Assembly: GCF_003289965.1 (NCBI RefSeq)
Contig: NZ_QMBQ01000001.1
Location: forward strand, 868,001 to 932,000
Source: Mesorhizobium atlanticum
Lineage (GTDB): Bacteria; Pseudomonadota; Alphaproteobacteria; Rhizobiales; Rhizobiaceae
Direction of reading: 5' to 3'
Length of the DNA stretch: 64,000 nt
Positions 51,818-61,772 of this stretch are shown here, one piece after another. Under the pieces are notes generated by a model. It did not search any database. It saw only the letters and a list, made by a program, of their open reading frames with translations, and was not told where the DNA came from. Each line of letters starts with the position of its first letter. Positions within the stretch are counted from its first letter, which is position 1. The translations under genes were made by a program, and so were the position numbers.

Positions 51818-54800
51818 TCACGCCTGCAACGCAAGGATTCCTGTGTGCGCGGGCTCCGTGCAGGATTCAGCCTCACCCGGTTCACTGATCCGGAACCACG
51901 CGACATAGAGAGCGGGCAAGAAGATCAGAGTGAGAACCGTCGCGACGGCGAGGCCGCCGATGATGGCGAAGGCCATGGGCCCCCAGAAGACGGTCGGCGC
52001 GATTGGCACCATGCCGAGTGTCGCGGCGGCTGCCGTGAGCAGGATGGGACGTGTCCGGTGGATCGCGGCTGTGACGACTGCGTCCCATGGGTGTGCGCCC
52101 GTCTTCCTTTCGGTCTCGATCTGATCGATCAGAATGACCGAATTGCGCGCGATCATGCCAGTCAGCGCCAGCACACCCAAGATCGCGACGAAGCCCATCG
52201 GAGCTTGTGCAAGCAGCAGGGCCGCCACAACGCCGATAATACCAAGCGGAGCGACACTCAAGACCAGGAACATACGCTGGAAGCTCTGCAGTTGGAACAT
52301 CAAGATCGTCAGCACAAGAAAGCCCATCGCGGGCAGCACCGCCATAACCGAAGCTTGGGCCTTGCCACTCTCCTCCACCGAGCCGCCAGTCGAGATGTGA
52401 TAGCCGCTCGGCAGCGCCGCCACGAGTTTGCCGAGTTGAGGCTCAAACGCCTTGACGGCCGTTGCAGGCAGCACACCTGTCACCACGTCTGCCTGTACGG
52501 TCAGGGTCGGAACGCGATCGCGCCGCCAGACGATTGGATATTCCTGGGAATAGTCAAAGGTTGCGATCTGCCGTAGTGGGACCACGCGCCCGCCCGGCAG
52601 CGGTATCTGCAATGAGCGAAGCGATTCAAGAGAGGTCCGCTGTGTCTGCTCGGCGCGCGCGACCACGTCGACCAGGTAAATATCGTCGCGAACCTGCGTC
52701 ATCGTCGTGCCGGAGACAATGGCATTGAGCGCGGTCGCCACCACGGCGGAGCTAAGGCCCAACTGTCTCGCCTGGTCCTGGTCGACGCGGACACGCATAA
52801 CCCGTGATGGCTCGACCCAGTCGAAGTTGACGTTGCGGAGCCCAGCTGTCTTGCCTAGGGCATCGGCAACCTGCAGAGCAATGGAGCGAACTTGGGCCGG
52901 GTCCGGTCCGTCCACTCGGTATTTCACCGGCCAGCCGACAGGCGGACCGAGTTCCAGCGGATTGACACGCGCGACGACCTGCGGGAACCGCGTCGCCAAA
53001 GCCTTCTCGAGACGCGCGCGAACCTGCTCGCGTTCCTTAAGCCCTTTGGTGACAATGACCGACTGCGCGAAGAACGGATTCGGCAGGGCTACGTCGAGCG
53101 GCAAATAAAACCGAATGGCGCCCTGACCGACATAGGTCGAGAAATGCTCGACGTCAGGATCGGCGGCCACGATCTCGTCGAACTGTTGCACGACCTCGTT
53201 CGTCGCGAGAATCGACGCGTTGTCTTGCAGCTTCAAATCCACCAACAACTCAGGCCGATCGGAGGACGGAAAGAACTGCTGCGGGATGAGACGGGCTCCG
53301 GCCAGGGCTGCAGCGAAGAGACCCGCCGTCACCAGGATGGTGATCCACTTGGCGCGCATTGCAGCCAGCAGAGCATGCTTGAACAGGCGCATGGGGGCGC
53401 TTAGCGCTTCGCTATGGGAGTGCTTAGGTTTGCCAAGGAGCGCAACCCCGACCACGGGGGCGAAAAGGCCCGACACTACCCAGGAAGCGAGTAGAGACAG
53501 CGCCACCACTGCAAAGAGCGAGAACGTGTATTCGCCTGCGTCGCTGCGCGCAAAACCGACTGGCACAAAGCCAGCGACGGTGACGAGCGTCCCGGCAAGC
53601 CTCGGCATGGCCGTCGAAGCGTAGGCGAAGATGGCCGCGGTCGGCTTGTCGTCGCCACGTTCGAGACGGCTCACCATGGTCTCGATGGTGATCATGGCGT
53701 CGTCGACCAAAAGGCCGAGAGCGATGATGAGGGCGCCAAGCGAGATACGCTGAAGGTCGATGCCCAAGGCCAGCATTGCCGCGAATACGATCGCAAGAAC
53801 CAGCGGAATCGAGATCGCGACAACGGAGCCGGCGCGGAAGCCGAGGCTCAAAACGCTCACGACGAGGACGATGGCGATCGCTTCCCAGAGCGCTTCCATG
53901 AAGTCGCCGATTGCGTGACTAACTGTCTCCGGCTGGTTGGCGATCATCGTGGGCTCGATTCCGACAGGCAAGTCCTTCCTAAGTTCCTTTATCGTTTCTT
54001 CGACGTTGCGACCGAGCGCCAGGACGTCGCCGCCGTCGCGCATAGAGATCCCGAGCCCCAGGCCAGGCTTGCCGTTGATGCGAAAGATCGGATCTGGCGG
54101 GTTGGCATCCTCGCGGCGCACTTGAGCGATGTCGGCAAGGCGAATGATGCGATCGCCCACGGCGAAGTTGACCGCGAGGATATCCTTCTCGGATTTTAGC
54201 GCGCCGCTTACCTGCAGTTTGATGCCCTCCTGATCGGTGACGATCTCACCCGAGGGAACCACGACGTTTTGAGCCTGCAGCGCTGTTGTCAAAGCCTCCG
54301 CGGTAAGGCCGTAGCCCGCGAGCTTTTGGGGCGAGAACTCGATGTAGATGCGCTCAGGCTGGGCTCCGATCAAGTTCACCTTGGCGACATCGGGCACCTG
54401 CAAGAGCCGCGAACGGACGCTTTCCACGTAATCCCGCAATTCGCGGTTGGAGTACCCGTCGGCGGTGAACCCATAGATGATGCCATAGGTATCGCCGAAC
54501 TCATCATCGGCTACCGGGCCGATCACGCCCTGCGGCAAGGTCAGCCTGATGTCTTCAACCTTCTTGCGCACCTGGTACCAGGTATCGGCCACCACCCTCG
54601 GAGGCGTCGAACCCTTCAGGTATACGAAGACGGTGGACTCGCCCGCCTTGGTGTAGCTCTTCAGGTAGTCGAGATGAGGCGTTTCCTGAAGCTTGCGTTC
54701 CAGGCGTTCGGTTACTTGGTTCAGCGTCTCGTCGAGCGTGGCGCCTGGCCAGCGTGCCTGCACCACCATCGTCTTGATGGTGAAGGTGGGATCCTCGTTG

Positions 54801-54910
54801 CGACCCAATTGCAGGTACGCGCCAAGGCCCAGGACAATGACAGCGAGCATCAGATAGTAGATGACAGAACGATGCGCTAAGGCCCAAGCGGAGAGATTGA
54901 AGCGGCTCAT
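51818..54910 (-). CDS. RND efflux pump inner-membrane transporter (AcrB/HAE1 family)
   Basis: The 1030-aa protein starts at the ATG overlapping the adaptor stop (ATGA). It has the RND layout: helix 1 at residues about 17-36, a large periplasmic loop, helices 2-6 with the proton-relay Asp pair in LLVDDAMITIE (near 405), a second periplasmic loop and helices 8-12. It exports drugs or toxic organics from periplasm to outside using the proton gradient. No outer-membrane factor gene is adjacent, so a shared TolC homologue is probable. Confidence 0.92.
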   Translation of the reverse strand: MSRFNLSAWALAHRSVIYYLMLAVIVLGLGAYLQLGRNEDPTFTIKTMVVQARWPGATLDETLNQVTERLERKLQETPHLDYLKSYTKAGESTVFVYLKGSTPPRVVADTWYQVRKKVEDIRLTLPQGVIGPVADDEFGDTYGIIYGFTADGYSNRELRDYVESVRSRLLQVPDVAKVNLIGAQPERIYIEFSPQKLAGYGLTAEALTTALQAQNVVVPSGEIVTDQEGIKLQVSGALKSEKDILAVNFAVGDRIIRLADIAQVRREDANPPDPIFRINGKPGLGLGISMRDGGDVLALGRNVEETIKELRKDLPVGIEPTMIANQPETVSHAIGDFMEALWEAIAIVLVVSVLSLGFRAGSVVAISIPLVLAIVFAAMLALGIDLQRISLGALIIALGLLVDDAMITIETMVSRLERGDDKPTAAIFAYASTAMPRLAGTLVTVAGFVPVGFARSDAGEYTFSLFAVVALSLLASWVVSGLFAPVVGVALLGKPKHSHSEALSAPMRLFKHALLAAMRAKWITILVTAGLFAAALAGARLIPQQFFPSSDRPELLVDLKLQDNASILATNEVVQQFDEIVAADPDVEHFSTYVGQGAIRFYLPLDVALPNPFFAQSVIVTKGLKEREQVRARLEKALATRFPQVVARVNPLELGPPVGWPVKYRVDGPDPAQVRSIALQVADALGKTAGLRNVNFDWVEPSRVMRVRVDQDQARQLGLSSAVVATALNAIVSGTTMTQVRDDIYLVDVVARAEQTQRTSLESLRSLQIPLPGGRVVPLRQIATFDYSQEYPIVWRRDRVPTLTVQADVVTGVLPATAVKAFEPQLGKLVAALPSGYHISTGGSVEESGKAQASVMAVLPAMGFLVLTILMFQLQSFQRMFLVLSVAPLGIIGVVAALLLAQAPMGFVAILGVLALTGMIARNSVILIDQIETERKTGAHPWDAVVTAAIHRTRPILLTAAAATLGMVPIAPTVFWGPMAFAIIGGLAVATVLTLIFLPALYVAWFRISEPGEAESCTEPAHTGILALQA

Positions 54911-55977
54911 TGGGAAGCTCCCAGCAGCCGGACGTTCTGGCCGGGTCGCAGCGCATGCACGCCGGCGGTTACTACGATTTCGCCGGTTTCGACGCCTCGA
55001 GATACCACGATATGGGAAGAATCCTGTCGCAGCAGGTCGACGGTGCGAAGGGAAACTTGCTGAGTCTTGCCGTCGACGACCCATACCGCGGGCCGATCCC
55101 CCGCCGTCGTCAGGGCGGTTGCCGGCAGCTCTATGCCGCTCGCCACCTGCATGTGCGTCTGACCGGTCACTGTTGCCCCAAGGCGCATCGCCTTCGGCCA
55201 GGCGCTTAGCCCAACTTTAACCCGATAGCTGCGGGTGACGGGATCGGCCTGTGGAGCCACCTCCCGGACCTGGCCAACGGCACGCACCGACGGATCGTCG
55301 GTCAGCGCGACGTCGATCGGCGAGTCAGGTGCCACCTGGCGCATGAGGCTGGCCGGGACGTCGAATACCGCGTCGGCACCGTCACCGTGCGCGACCGTGA
55401 CAATTGTCTGACCTGTCCTGACAACCTCCCCGGCCTCCGCCCCTGTGGCGATCACGGCGCCGGACGAGTCGGCGACCAATTTGGTATAGCTGAACTGGTC
55501 CTGGGCCGTGTGCAACACCGCCGCCGTGGAATCCACCTCGGCTTTCGCACTCAGATATGCCCTTTCTGCGGCATCAAACTGGGCCCGGGTGGTCCAGCCC
55601 TGCCCGAGCAGGGTGCGTTGGCGCTGCAGGGTGTTGGCGGCTTCGTGGACGACTGCTAGCGCTGCTTCGTTCTGCGCCTGCGCGGCATGTAGGCCATCCT
55701 GCTGGGGCTGCGGATCGATTTCGGCGATCACGTCGCCCTGTTGGACGATCTGCCCAACATTGGCTTTGCGGCTAATCATCCGTCCGTCAATGCGGAAGGC
55801 AAGGTTCTCCTCGGTTCGCGCGTGGACATGGCCCGTCAGCGAAACAGGCTCTCCCTCCGCGCTGGCGGAGGCGACTACGGTTCGCACGGGGCGGATGTCA
55901 GGGGGTGGCGGCGCGGATGCACCAGCGCACACAAAAACGGTTAATCCCAGGCAGGCAAGTGTGGATGCGGATTTCAT
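54907..55977 (-). CDS. RND periplasmic adaptor (membrane fusion protein)
   Basis: The 356-aa protein has a signal peptide (residues 1-23, cleavage near AGASA), a lipoyl half (SRKANVGQIVQQGDVIAEID), a hairpin with QAQNEAALAVVHEAANTLQR, and the barrel domain. The ATG at 55977 begins the signal peptide; a longer frame to 56442 runs through the promoter and the divergent TetR gene. It precedes and overlaps the pump gene and is divergent from the TetR regulator at 56125. Confidence 0.9.
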   Translation of the reverse strand: MKSASTLACLGLTVFVCAGASAPPPPDIRPVRTVVASASAEGEPVSLTGHVHARTEENLAFRIDGRMISRKANVGQIVQQGDVIAEIDPQPQQDGLHAAQAQNEAALAVVHEAANTLQRQRTLLGQGWTTRAQFDAAERAYLSAKAEVDSTAAVLHTAQDQFSYTKLVADSSGAVIATGAEAGEVVRTGQTIVTVAHGDGADAVFDVPASLMRQVAPDSPIDVALTDDPSVRAVGQVREVAPQADPVTRSYRVKVGLSAWPKAMRLGATVTGQTHMQVASGIELPATALTTAGDRPAVWVVDGKTQQVSLRTVDLLRQDSSHIVVSRGVETGEIVVTAGVHALRPGQNVRLLGASQ

Positions 55978-56049
55978 GAACAGAACCCTCTTGGTTGTGC
56001 CCAGCCCGATGAAATTTCGTCGCAGGCTGGATAATTTGGGCTTGCTTAT

Positions 56050-56098
56050 ATACATTCGCGTATGTATGTAAATAGGGAAATCATGAATGTATGTAAAA
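56050..56098. promoter_or_regulatory. Candidate operator region of the RND pump / TetR pair
   Basis: ATACAT-TCGCGT-ATGTAT (56050-56067) is an inverted repeat, and TGTATGTAAA occurs twice nearby (in 56063-56072 and 56088-56098), giving direct repeats about 25 bases apart. Both lie in the 147-base gap between the adaptor and the divergent TetR gene. Confidence 0.55.
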
Positions 56099-56124
56099 AT
56101 TGACGCAGCGGAAGGACTCTTTTT

Positions 56125-56808
56125 ATGAGGCGCACCAAGGCAGAGGCCGAACAGACACGCGAGGCCGTCTTGGCCGCGGCGATTGAGGTCTTCCTCGAGC
56201 GCGGCGTGACCCGCGCCACCCTGGAACAGATAGCCAGCGCCGCCGGCGTAACGCGCGGGGCGGTTTACTGGCATTTCCGCGACAAGCAGGAGATCTTCAC
56301 GGCGCTGGAGCGGCGGGCCAACATGCCGAACGAGGAGTTTGGCGATCGCCTCAAGGCTCGCCTCGCCACCCATAATGATCTTGATCCGTTGCGCGAGCTC
56401 ACAGACGCGATCCGGGAGGGGCTGCAAGCATTCGAAACCCATCCGGAACGCCCCCGGATCCTGACGATACTCTGGCTGCGTTGCGAATATTCCGAGGACA
56501 TGCTGCCGGTAGTTACGCGTCAGCGCGAAGCGGACCTGGCGCTCCAGAAGTTGTTTGGGTCCGTTATCGGACTGGCCGCTGCGCGCGGTCGGCTCGCCCC
56601 CGCCCTCTCACCAGAATTGGCCGCGCGCGCGCTCCTGCTTTTGGTCAACGGATCGGTTCTCGATTGGCTTCGCGCTCCCGGACAGTCTGAGTTGACTGAA
56701 AACACAATGCCGATGGTGGCCGGGTTTCTCGAGGCAATCCGCGCGCCAAAAACGCAAACAACGGTGGACCAGAAGCACACCACCTCGGAGCAGAGCTATG
56801 ACAAGTGA
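56125..56808 (+). CDS. TetR/AcrR-type repressor of the RND pump
   Basis: The 227-aa protein has the AcrR-like N-terminus: MRRTKAEAEQTREAVLAAA, then the helix-turn-helix LEQIASAAGVTRGAVYWHF at residues about 33-51. The C-terminal domain follows the AcrR/TtgR length. Divergent placement and the operator-like repeats support local repression of the pump with release by its substrates. Confidence 0.9.
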   Translation: MRRTKAEAEQTREAVLAAAIEVFLERGVTRATLEQIASAAGVTRGAVYWHFRDKQEIFTALERRANMPNEEFGDRLKARLATHNDLDPLRELTDAIREGLQAFETHPERPRILTILWLRCEYSEDMLPVVTRQREADLALQKLFGSVIGLAAARGRLAPALSPELAARALLLLVNGSVLDWLRAPGQSELTENTMPMVAGFLEAIRAPKTQTTVDQKHTTSEQSYDK

Positions 56809-56871
56809 AGCAGTGGCGCGAGCCGAGCCGGAGCTACGCCGACCAACACCTTCTGGCCGGCGGCCAGCGGA

Positions 56872-57474
56872 ATGGCTTTAAAAAAGCGAGCTGAGAGCAA
56901 CGCTCGATCGTCCCTCATTCTTCACCTGGATTCCACGATGGCCGCACGAGGCACCACGCGCGACTATACCGACAAGATGCTGCTCGCCGCTCTGCAGGAA
57001 GCGCAGACGACGGTACGTGCCTACGACACAAAGGCGCAAATCGTCGGCGTTGGTTACATTCTAGCGCTCAATCTGGTGCTCCATTTCGGCGATCTGCTAC
57101 CGACCCACGCGCCGCTCGGGCCACTTTTCTTCGCAGCCGTCTGGGGCGTGCTGATCATGCCGATCCTGCAGTTCGGGCAGGTCATCCACCCGAGCCGGAC
57201 ACGCGCGGAAAAGGATCTTGTTGCGAAGAAGTTCTGTGGCTCCGAGCAGCGCGTTTATTATGTCGACCCCAGCACATTCGCCAATCTCGGGGACTTCGTC
57301 CGGGAGGCGCTAACCGCCGATTGGACCTCGGTTCTTTCCGCCGAACTGCTCAAGGTCTCTCGCGTCAGGATCATCAAGCAGACGCGCTTCCGGCGCGCTC
57401 TGATGATGACCGTGGTTTCGTTCATCGTGTTGGCAGCCGATCAATTTCTACGAAGTCTGGCGGTCGTCCGATGA
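56872..57474 (+). CDS. Small membrane protein of unknown function, 3 helices (PycTM-reminiscent)
   Basis: The frame gives 200 aa; a second ATG at 56938 would give 178 aa and begins nearer the recognisable part. An amphipathic region with LQEAQTTVRAYDTKAQIVG leads into hydrophobic helices near residues 59-78, 86-108 and 177-195. The R-x-x-D-T-K-A run before the first helix recalls Pycsar-type and SLATT two-helix effectors, but no cyclase is present. It overlaps a lipoprotein hydrolase gene by ATGA. I cannot assign a function. Confidence 0.65.
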   Translation: MALKKRAESNARSSLILHLDSTMAARGTTRDYTDKMLLAALQEAQTTVRAYDTKAQIVGVGYILALNLVLHFGDLLPTHAPLGPLFFAAVWGVLIMPILQFGQVIHPSRTRAEKDLVAKKFCGSEQRVYYVDPSTFANLGDFVREALTADWTSVLSAELLKVSRVRIIKQTRFRRALMMTVVSFIVLAADQFLRSLAVVR

Positions 57475-58718
57475 GAAGAGAACGTCACTCCTGGCCAAGG
57501 CCGAGGTTCCGTCTGCGCTGGTGGCGAGTCCTGCTTCTCCCCACGATGCTGTGCCTACTGATAAGCTGCGCCGCTCGACCTGAAAACGTCTTTCAACCCC
57601 TCCCCTTTGCCGCCAGTGACGCTGGCCGTGTCGACATGCTGGTCGCGACGACGCGCAAGCCATCTGACGATCGCGGTCAGCTCTATAGTGGCGATCGCGG
57701 AACGGCGATCTCGCTCAACAATATAGTCGTCTCCATTCCTCCGGATCGGAACCGCACGGTCGGAAAGGTCCAGTGGCCTCTGCTCCTTAAACCCGATCCT
57801 GAAAAGGAGTTTGCCGTACTCAGCGTAGGGAAAATCGGATCGCAACGCGCAGTCCTTAAGTGGGCCCGCAAGAATCGCAAAGGCAAGCGGCAGGTGCTCA
57901 TCTTCGTCCACGGCTTCAACAACACGTACGCCGACGCCGTCTTCCGCTTCGCCCAGATCGTTCACGATACCGGGACAGACGCGGCGCCGATTCTCTTCAC
58001 GTGGCCGTCGCGTGGGGATCCATTCGACTATCTCTATGACAAGGAAAGCACTATTTACTCGCGTCGCGCCTTGGAAGATCTAATCCTCCAGGCAACAAAG
58101 AGTCCCGACGTAGCAGACGTGACGATCCTGGCCCACTCAATGGGTGCATGGCTGACGGCGGAGGCACTGCGCGATATCGCCATGCGCGACCAGACCATTC
58201 CGGCCAAAGTCAGAAACGTGGTTTTCGCGTCGCCGGATATCGACATCGACGTGTTTCGGCGTCAGTTCATCGAGATGGGCGCCACCCGCCCGCATTTCAC
58301 GATCTTCACGTCGACCAATGACAAGGCCCTGCAAGTCTCTCGACTGCTTTCGGGGGGAATTAGCCGCGTCGGTGGAACCGATCTCAGGCCCTATGTTCCC
58401 GTACTCGAAGAGCTTGGCGTTTCGGTTATCGACACCAGCGACATCACACCCAGCGATCCGCTCGGTCACACCGCGTTCGCCGACACACCCGGTATTGTGC
58501 GCCTTCTTGGGCGCCGGCTTGCAGGACAAAGCCTGGCCGGAGAAGAGGCGTCGTACGCCGATAAGATCGGGGTGGCGGCCGTCGGTATTGCCGGTTCGGC
58601 GGCGCGGGTGGCCGTTGCTGCCCCAGCTGCGGTCATCAGCCCCAAGGCTCGAGAAATCTTGAAGCGGGAGCTTTCCTCAGATCGGGGTCAGATTGTGGAT
58701 GGGCGGATATCCTACTGA
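57471..58718 (+). CDS. Alpha/beta hydrolase lipoprotein (DUF900 type)
   Basis: The 415-aa protein starts in an ATGA overlap with the membrane protein gene. A positively charged N-terminus and hydrophobic stretch end in LISC, a good lipobox near residue 34. The hydrolase core follows: FVHGFNNTYADAVFRFA, FTWPSRGDPFDYLYD and the nucleophile elbow AHSMG near residue 219, with DPLGHTAF supplying the probable His. The DUF900 group is thought to cleave esters or lipids; the target is unknown. Coupling to a membrane protein suggests a paired envelope function. Confidence 0.8.
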   Translation: MRRERHSWPRPRFRLRWWRVLLLPTMLCLLISCAARPENVFQPLPFAASDAGRVDMLVATTRKPSDDRGQLYSGDRGTAISLNNIVVSIPPDRNRTVGKVQWPLLLKPDPEKEFAVLSVGKIGSQRAVLKWARKNRKGKRQVLIFVHGFNNTYADAVFRFAQIVHDTGTDAAPILFTWPSRGDPFDYLYDKESTIYSRRALEDLILQATKSPDVADVTILAHSMGAWLTAEALRDIAMRDQTIPAKVRNVVFASPDIDIDVFRRQFIEMGATRPHFTIFTSTNDKALQVSRLLSGGISRVGGTDLRPYVPVLEELGVSVIDTSDITPSDPLGHTAFADTPGIVRLLGRRLAGQSLAGEEASYADKIGVAAVGIAGSAARVAVAAPAAVISPKAREILKRELSSDRGQIVDGRISY

Positions 58719-58776
58719 CTGTCGAGCGTGGCTACAGGCGAATTGGTGATCCGAGCTTACCGTTGAGAGTGAAACA

Positions 58777-59379
58777 ATGGCCCTTCCCAGCACCGCCAGG
58801 AATGATCCTTCAGCTGATGAGAGGTTGCAGATCATTCAAGCTGGCACGGCAGCGTGTCGCCTGTATGGGCCGTCGAAAACGACAGTCTCCGACATCGCTC
58901 GGCTGCTCGGAAAATCTCCCGCAAGCCTATACCGAACGTTCCCCTCGAAGGCGGACATATGGGACGCAATCGCAGCCGATTTTTTCGAAAGTGACCTCCG
59001 CTTCGCGCCGTCCCCTGCAGGCGACCCGGTGGGCGCAGCAGACCAGTTGAAACAAACGATGCTCGGCCACCATCGCTTGCTCCTGCAGGCCATTCACGGC
59101 GACCCCAAAATGTTCGACCTGATTGTCCTTAGCGCGAGCAGCAACTGGTCGTCCTTCAGACAGTTTCGAAATCGGCTTCACGGCCTCGTGGGAGAGCTTA
59201 TTCGTGTTGGCATTGGCACCAAGGAGTTCCAACCGACAGATGTGCGCGCGGCCTCCTGCTGCTTTTGCGCCTCTCTTCTTGTCTTGTGGGATCCCAGGAT
59301 TGTCGGTTCAACGCCTTCGAACCATTGCGAGATCTCAGCTCACAAACTTGTCTCCTTCGCGATTGATGGGTTACGTTAG
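58777..59379 (+). CDS. TetR-family regulator
   Basis: The 200-aa protein has a TetR helix-turn-helix (TTVSDIARLLGKSPASLYRTF, residues about 36-56 with a Pro/Lys-rich continuation) and a C-terminal ligand domain of unassigned group. It follows the hydrolase by 58 bases on the same strand. Its target is not evident; the hydrolase pair or the RND pump are candidates only by proximity. Confidence 0.8.
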   Translation: MALPSTARNDPSADERLQIIQAGTAACRLYGPSKTTVSDIARLLGKSPASLYRTFPSKADIWDAIAADFFESDLRFAPSPAGDPVGAADQLKQTMLGHHRLLLQAIHGDPKMFDLIVLSASSNWSSFRQFRNRLHGLVGELIRVGIGTKEFQPTDVRAASCCFCASLLVLWDPRIVGSTPSNHCEISAHKLVSFAIDGLR

Positions 59380-59491
59380 TTGCGTAGGCGCCTGTTATCC
59401 GAAGTAGGCTTAGGGCAGCGCGCGCAATGCACTGACCTCTGCGCTCCTGGAGTTCCGCGAGGTTAGAACCGATCCAAAGTCGCACTACAGC

Positions 59492-60394
59492 CTACCCGAG
59501 AGTTTGGCTTGCCAGAGCATAGGTCTTCGGCATAGCGGGGCCGCTGGCGGCAAAATCGGCGAGGCGTTTGCCCAGCGACATGGTCAGCACCGTGTCGTAG
59601 ACCGGCATCCCGCTATGCGACAGCAAGGCGGCAAACTCACCGCTCTCCATATGCGTGTCCACCCTGAGGAAGCTGCCTGAATGCTGCGCCACATGCGGGC
59701 GCGCAACTGCTACCGCATCGGTGTCGTTTTCAGCCACAAGCGGTCCCAGGACATGGCCGCGCCCGAACGGCCGGCAGAGCGCGAAAGCGCGTAACCTGCC
59801 GCCCCTAAAAAGACCATAACCGACCGAATGCGCGAACAGCTTTTCAAAGAGCGCGGTCCGCTTGACGCCGAATGCCACCGCGTCGAGCGCGATCGCAGCC
59901 GCCATATCCCTGTCGGTCAAAACCCGAAGCTCGCCCCGCGTCTCCGCCGGCCTGCCCGCCGCTTCGGCGCGGGCGATTCCCTGGCATTGATAAACGGTCT
60001 TTTCCGGCTGGAAGTCGAGCGAGAGATAGAGCCGCCTTGCCGCGCGCGTCGCATTGAGGCGCAGATCGCGCCCGCCGACCTTCTCGAAGACTCGCTTCAT
60101 CAGCCATTGCCCGGCGCCGAGCGTCTGCAGGCGCGGCGAGGTGATGACCATGCCGACGGTCGCGAAGCCAGCGCCATGCCCGAACCACATGGCCGAACCC
60201 AGAACCCGGCCGATCTCATCGAGCGCCACGAACCCTTGACCCGAGCCGCGCAGGAACTGCCAGTCCTCGGCTCGGTGTGGCCATCCCACGGACAGGGACA
60301 GCGCATGCAGCCGCTCGAGCTCGACGTCTTCGATGTCGCCGACGCGCATCGAGAAAGTGTCGATTTTCAAGCTTCCGGACGGCTTCAATTCCAT
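59492..60394 (-). CDS. GNAT N-acetyltransferase with second C-terminal GNAT-like domain
   Basis: The 300-aa protein has an acetyl-CoA-binding GNAT core (GMVITSPRLQTLGAGQWLM, near residues 78-96) followed by a second GNAT-like domain (RPFGRGHVLGPLVAEN). The ATG at 60394 directly abuts GGGGGG, which is too close; a TTG at 60388 has better spacing and may be the true start. The open frame runs on to 61888 but that part is a shadow of argE. It is divergent from the deacylase, across a 240-base gap with no clear element. Confidence 0.8.
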   Translation of the reverse strand: MELKPSGSLKIDTFSMRVGDIEDVELERLHALSLSVGWPHRAEDWQFLRGSGQGFVALDEIGRVLGSAMWFGHGAGFATVGMVITSPRLQTLGAGQWLMKRVFEKVGGRDLRLNATRAARRLYLSLDFQPEKTVYQCQGIARAEAAGRPAETRGELRVLTDRDMAAAIALDAVAFGVKRTALFEKLFAHSVGYGLFRGGRLRAFALCRPFGRGHVLGPLVAENDTDAVAVARPHVAQHSGSFLRVDTHMESGEFAALLSHSGMPVYDTVLTMSLGKRLADFAASGPAMPKTYALASQTLG

Positions 60395-60634
60395 CCCCCC
60401 TGAAGATTGTCGCAAGAGAAGTCGCCACCCGATCAGCGGTCCTCTGCCTGCCAACGCTAACCGAGCGGACCCGTAGGATTTGCTCGAAAGCCGCACGCCA
60501 ACGCTAGATTCGACTGAAACACTTCCGCTTTCGGCACGCAATCGCGAAAGCGTGCGCGCATCCTCTCTCGGAAATCTTGCAAGCCTGCGCAGGACGGCAG
60601 CGTTCCGGCGAACCGAAATCCCTTGAGGAGCTGA

Positions 60635-61759
60635 ATGGACGTTCTTGACATCCTCGACCGGCTTGTCGCCTTCCCCTCCATCGCCGGCAAGCCGAATGCC
60701 GACATCGCCGGCTGGATCGAGGCCCATCTCGCGAAACACGCAGCGCAGATCGCGCTGCTCCCGGGGCCGGAAGGCGACCGCTTCAATCTCTTTGCCACGA
60801 TCGGTCCCGCCGGCGTCCCGGGCTATGTCCTGTCCGGCCATATGGATGTCGTCCCCGCCAGCGAGCCGCAATGGAGCTCGGACCCGTTCACCTTGCGCCG
60901 GGAGGGTGAGCGGCTCTACGGGCGTGGCACCACCGACATGAAAGGATTTCTTGCGGCAGCACTCGCGGCTTTGCCTGTATTGGCAAAACTGCGCCTCGCC
61001 AGGCCGATCCATGTCGCTTTCTCCTATGATGAGGAAATCGGATGCCGCGGCGTGCCGCATCTGATTGCCCGGCTCCCCGAACTTTGCGCCAAGCCCCTCG
61101 GGGTCATCGTCGGCGAACCGAGCGGCATGCGCGCCGTGCGCGGCCACAAGGGCAAGGCAGCGGCCCGCATCACCATCCATGGGCGCCCCGGCCATTCTTC
61201 CCGCCCCGATCTCGGGCGCAACGCCATACATGGTATGGCCGAAACGCTCGGCGCCGTCGTGAGCGAAGCCGAGCGGCTGACGCACGGCCCGTTCGACGCG
61301 GCCTTCGAACCGCCCTACTCCTCGCTTCAGGCGGGCGTGATCAAGGGCGGACAGTCGGTCAACATCATCCCCGACATCTGCACACTGGACCTGGAAGCGC
61401 GCGCCATCCCCGGCGTCGACCCGGCCAGCCTGCTCGCGCCGGTCAGGGCCAGGGCGGAGACCCACGCGACCGATGGTTTTCGCCTCGAGTGGACGCCGCT
61501 CAGCGCCTATCCGGCGCTGTCGCTGCCGCGGAACGCGCGGCTGGCGGCGCTGCTGCAAGAGCTGACCGGCCAAGCGCCGCTTGCCGCCGTCAGCTATGGC
61601 ACCGAGGCTGGGCTCTACCAGGCGGCCGGGCTGGATGCGATCATCTGCGGCCCGGGCGACATCGCACGCGCTCACAAGCCGGACGAGTACATCCTGGCCA
61701 ACGAACTCGTCGCCTGCCAGCAGATGATTGAGGCGCTCGGCGCGCATTGCGCTGCCTGA
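60635..61759 (+). CDS. Acetylornithine deacetylase-like M20 deacylase
   Basis: The 374-aa protein is an M20 di-zinc amidohydrolase: SGHMDVVPA supplies the first His and Asp (near 68-70), GRGTTDMKG the bridging Asp, [10 protein letters not shown] the Glu pair and GHSSRPD the lid-domain His. It matches ArgE, which frees ornithine from N-acetylornithine. The neighbours (hydroxyacid reductase, cupin, ALDH) are not arginine genes, so it may act on another N-acyl amino acid. GAGGAG precedes the ATG. Confidence 0.87.
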   Translation: MDVLDILDRLVAFPSIAGKPNADIAGWIEAHLAKHAAQIALLPGPEGDRFNLFATIGPAGVPGYVLSGHMDVVPASEPQWSSDPFTLRREGERLYGRGTTDMKGFLAAALAALPVLAKLRLARPIHVAFSYDEEIGCRGVPHLIARLPELCAKPLGVIVGEPSGMRAVRGHKGKAAARITIHGRPGHSSRPDLGRNAIHGMAETLGAVVSEAERLTHGPFDAAFEPPYSSLQAGVIKGGQSVNIIPDICTLDLEARAIPGVDPASLLAPVRARAETHATDGFRLEWTPLSAYPALSLPRNARLAALLQELTGQAPLAAVSYGTEAGLYQAAGLDAIICGPGDIARAHKPDEYILANELVACQQMIEALGAHCAA

Positions 61760-61772
61760 AGGAGCAACCGGA

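Noticed and set aside
56872-57474. Pycsar or CBASS defence system
   Set aside because: Only a weak likeness in one helix region; no cyclase, sensor or nuclease gene is adjacent, and the partner is a lipoprotein hydrolase.
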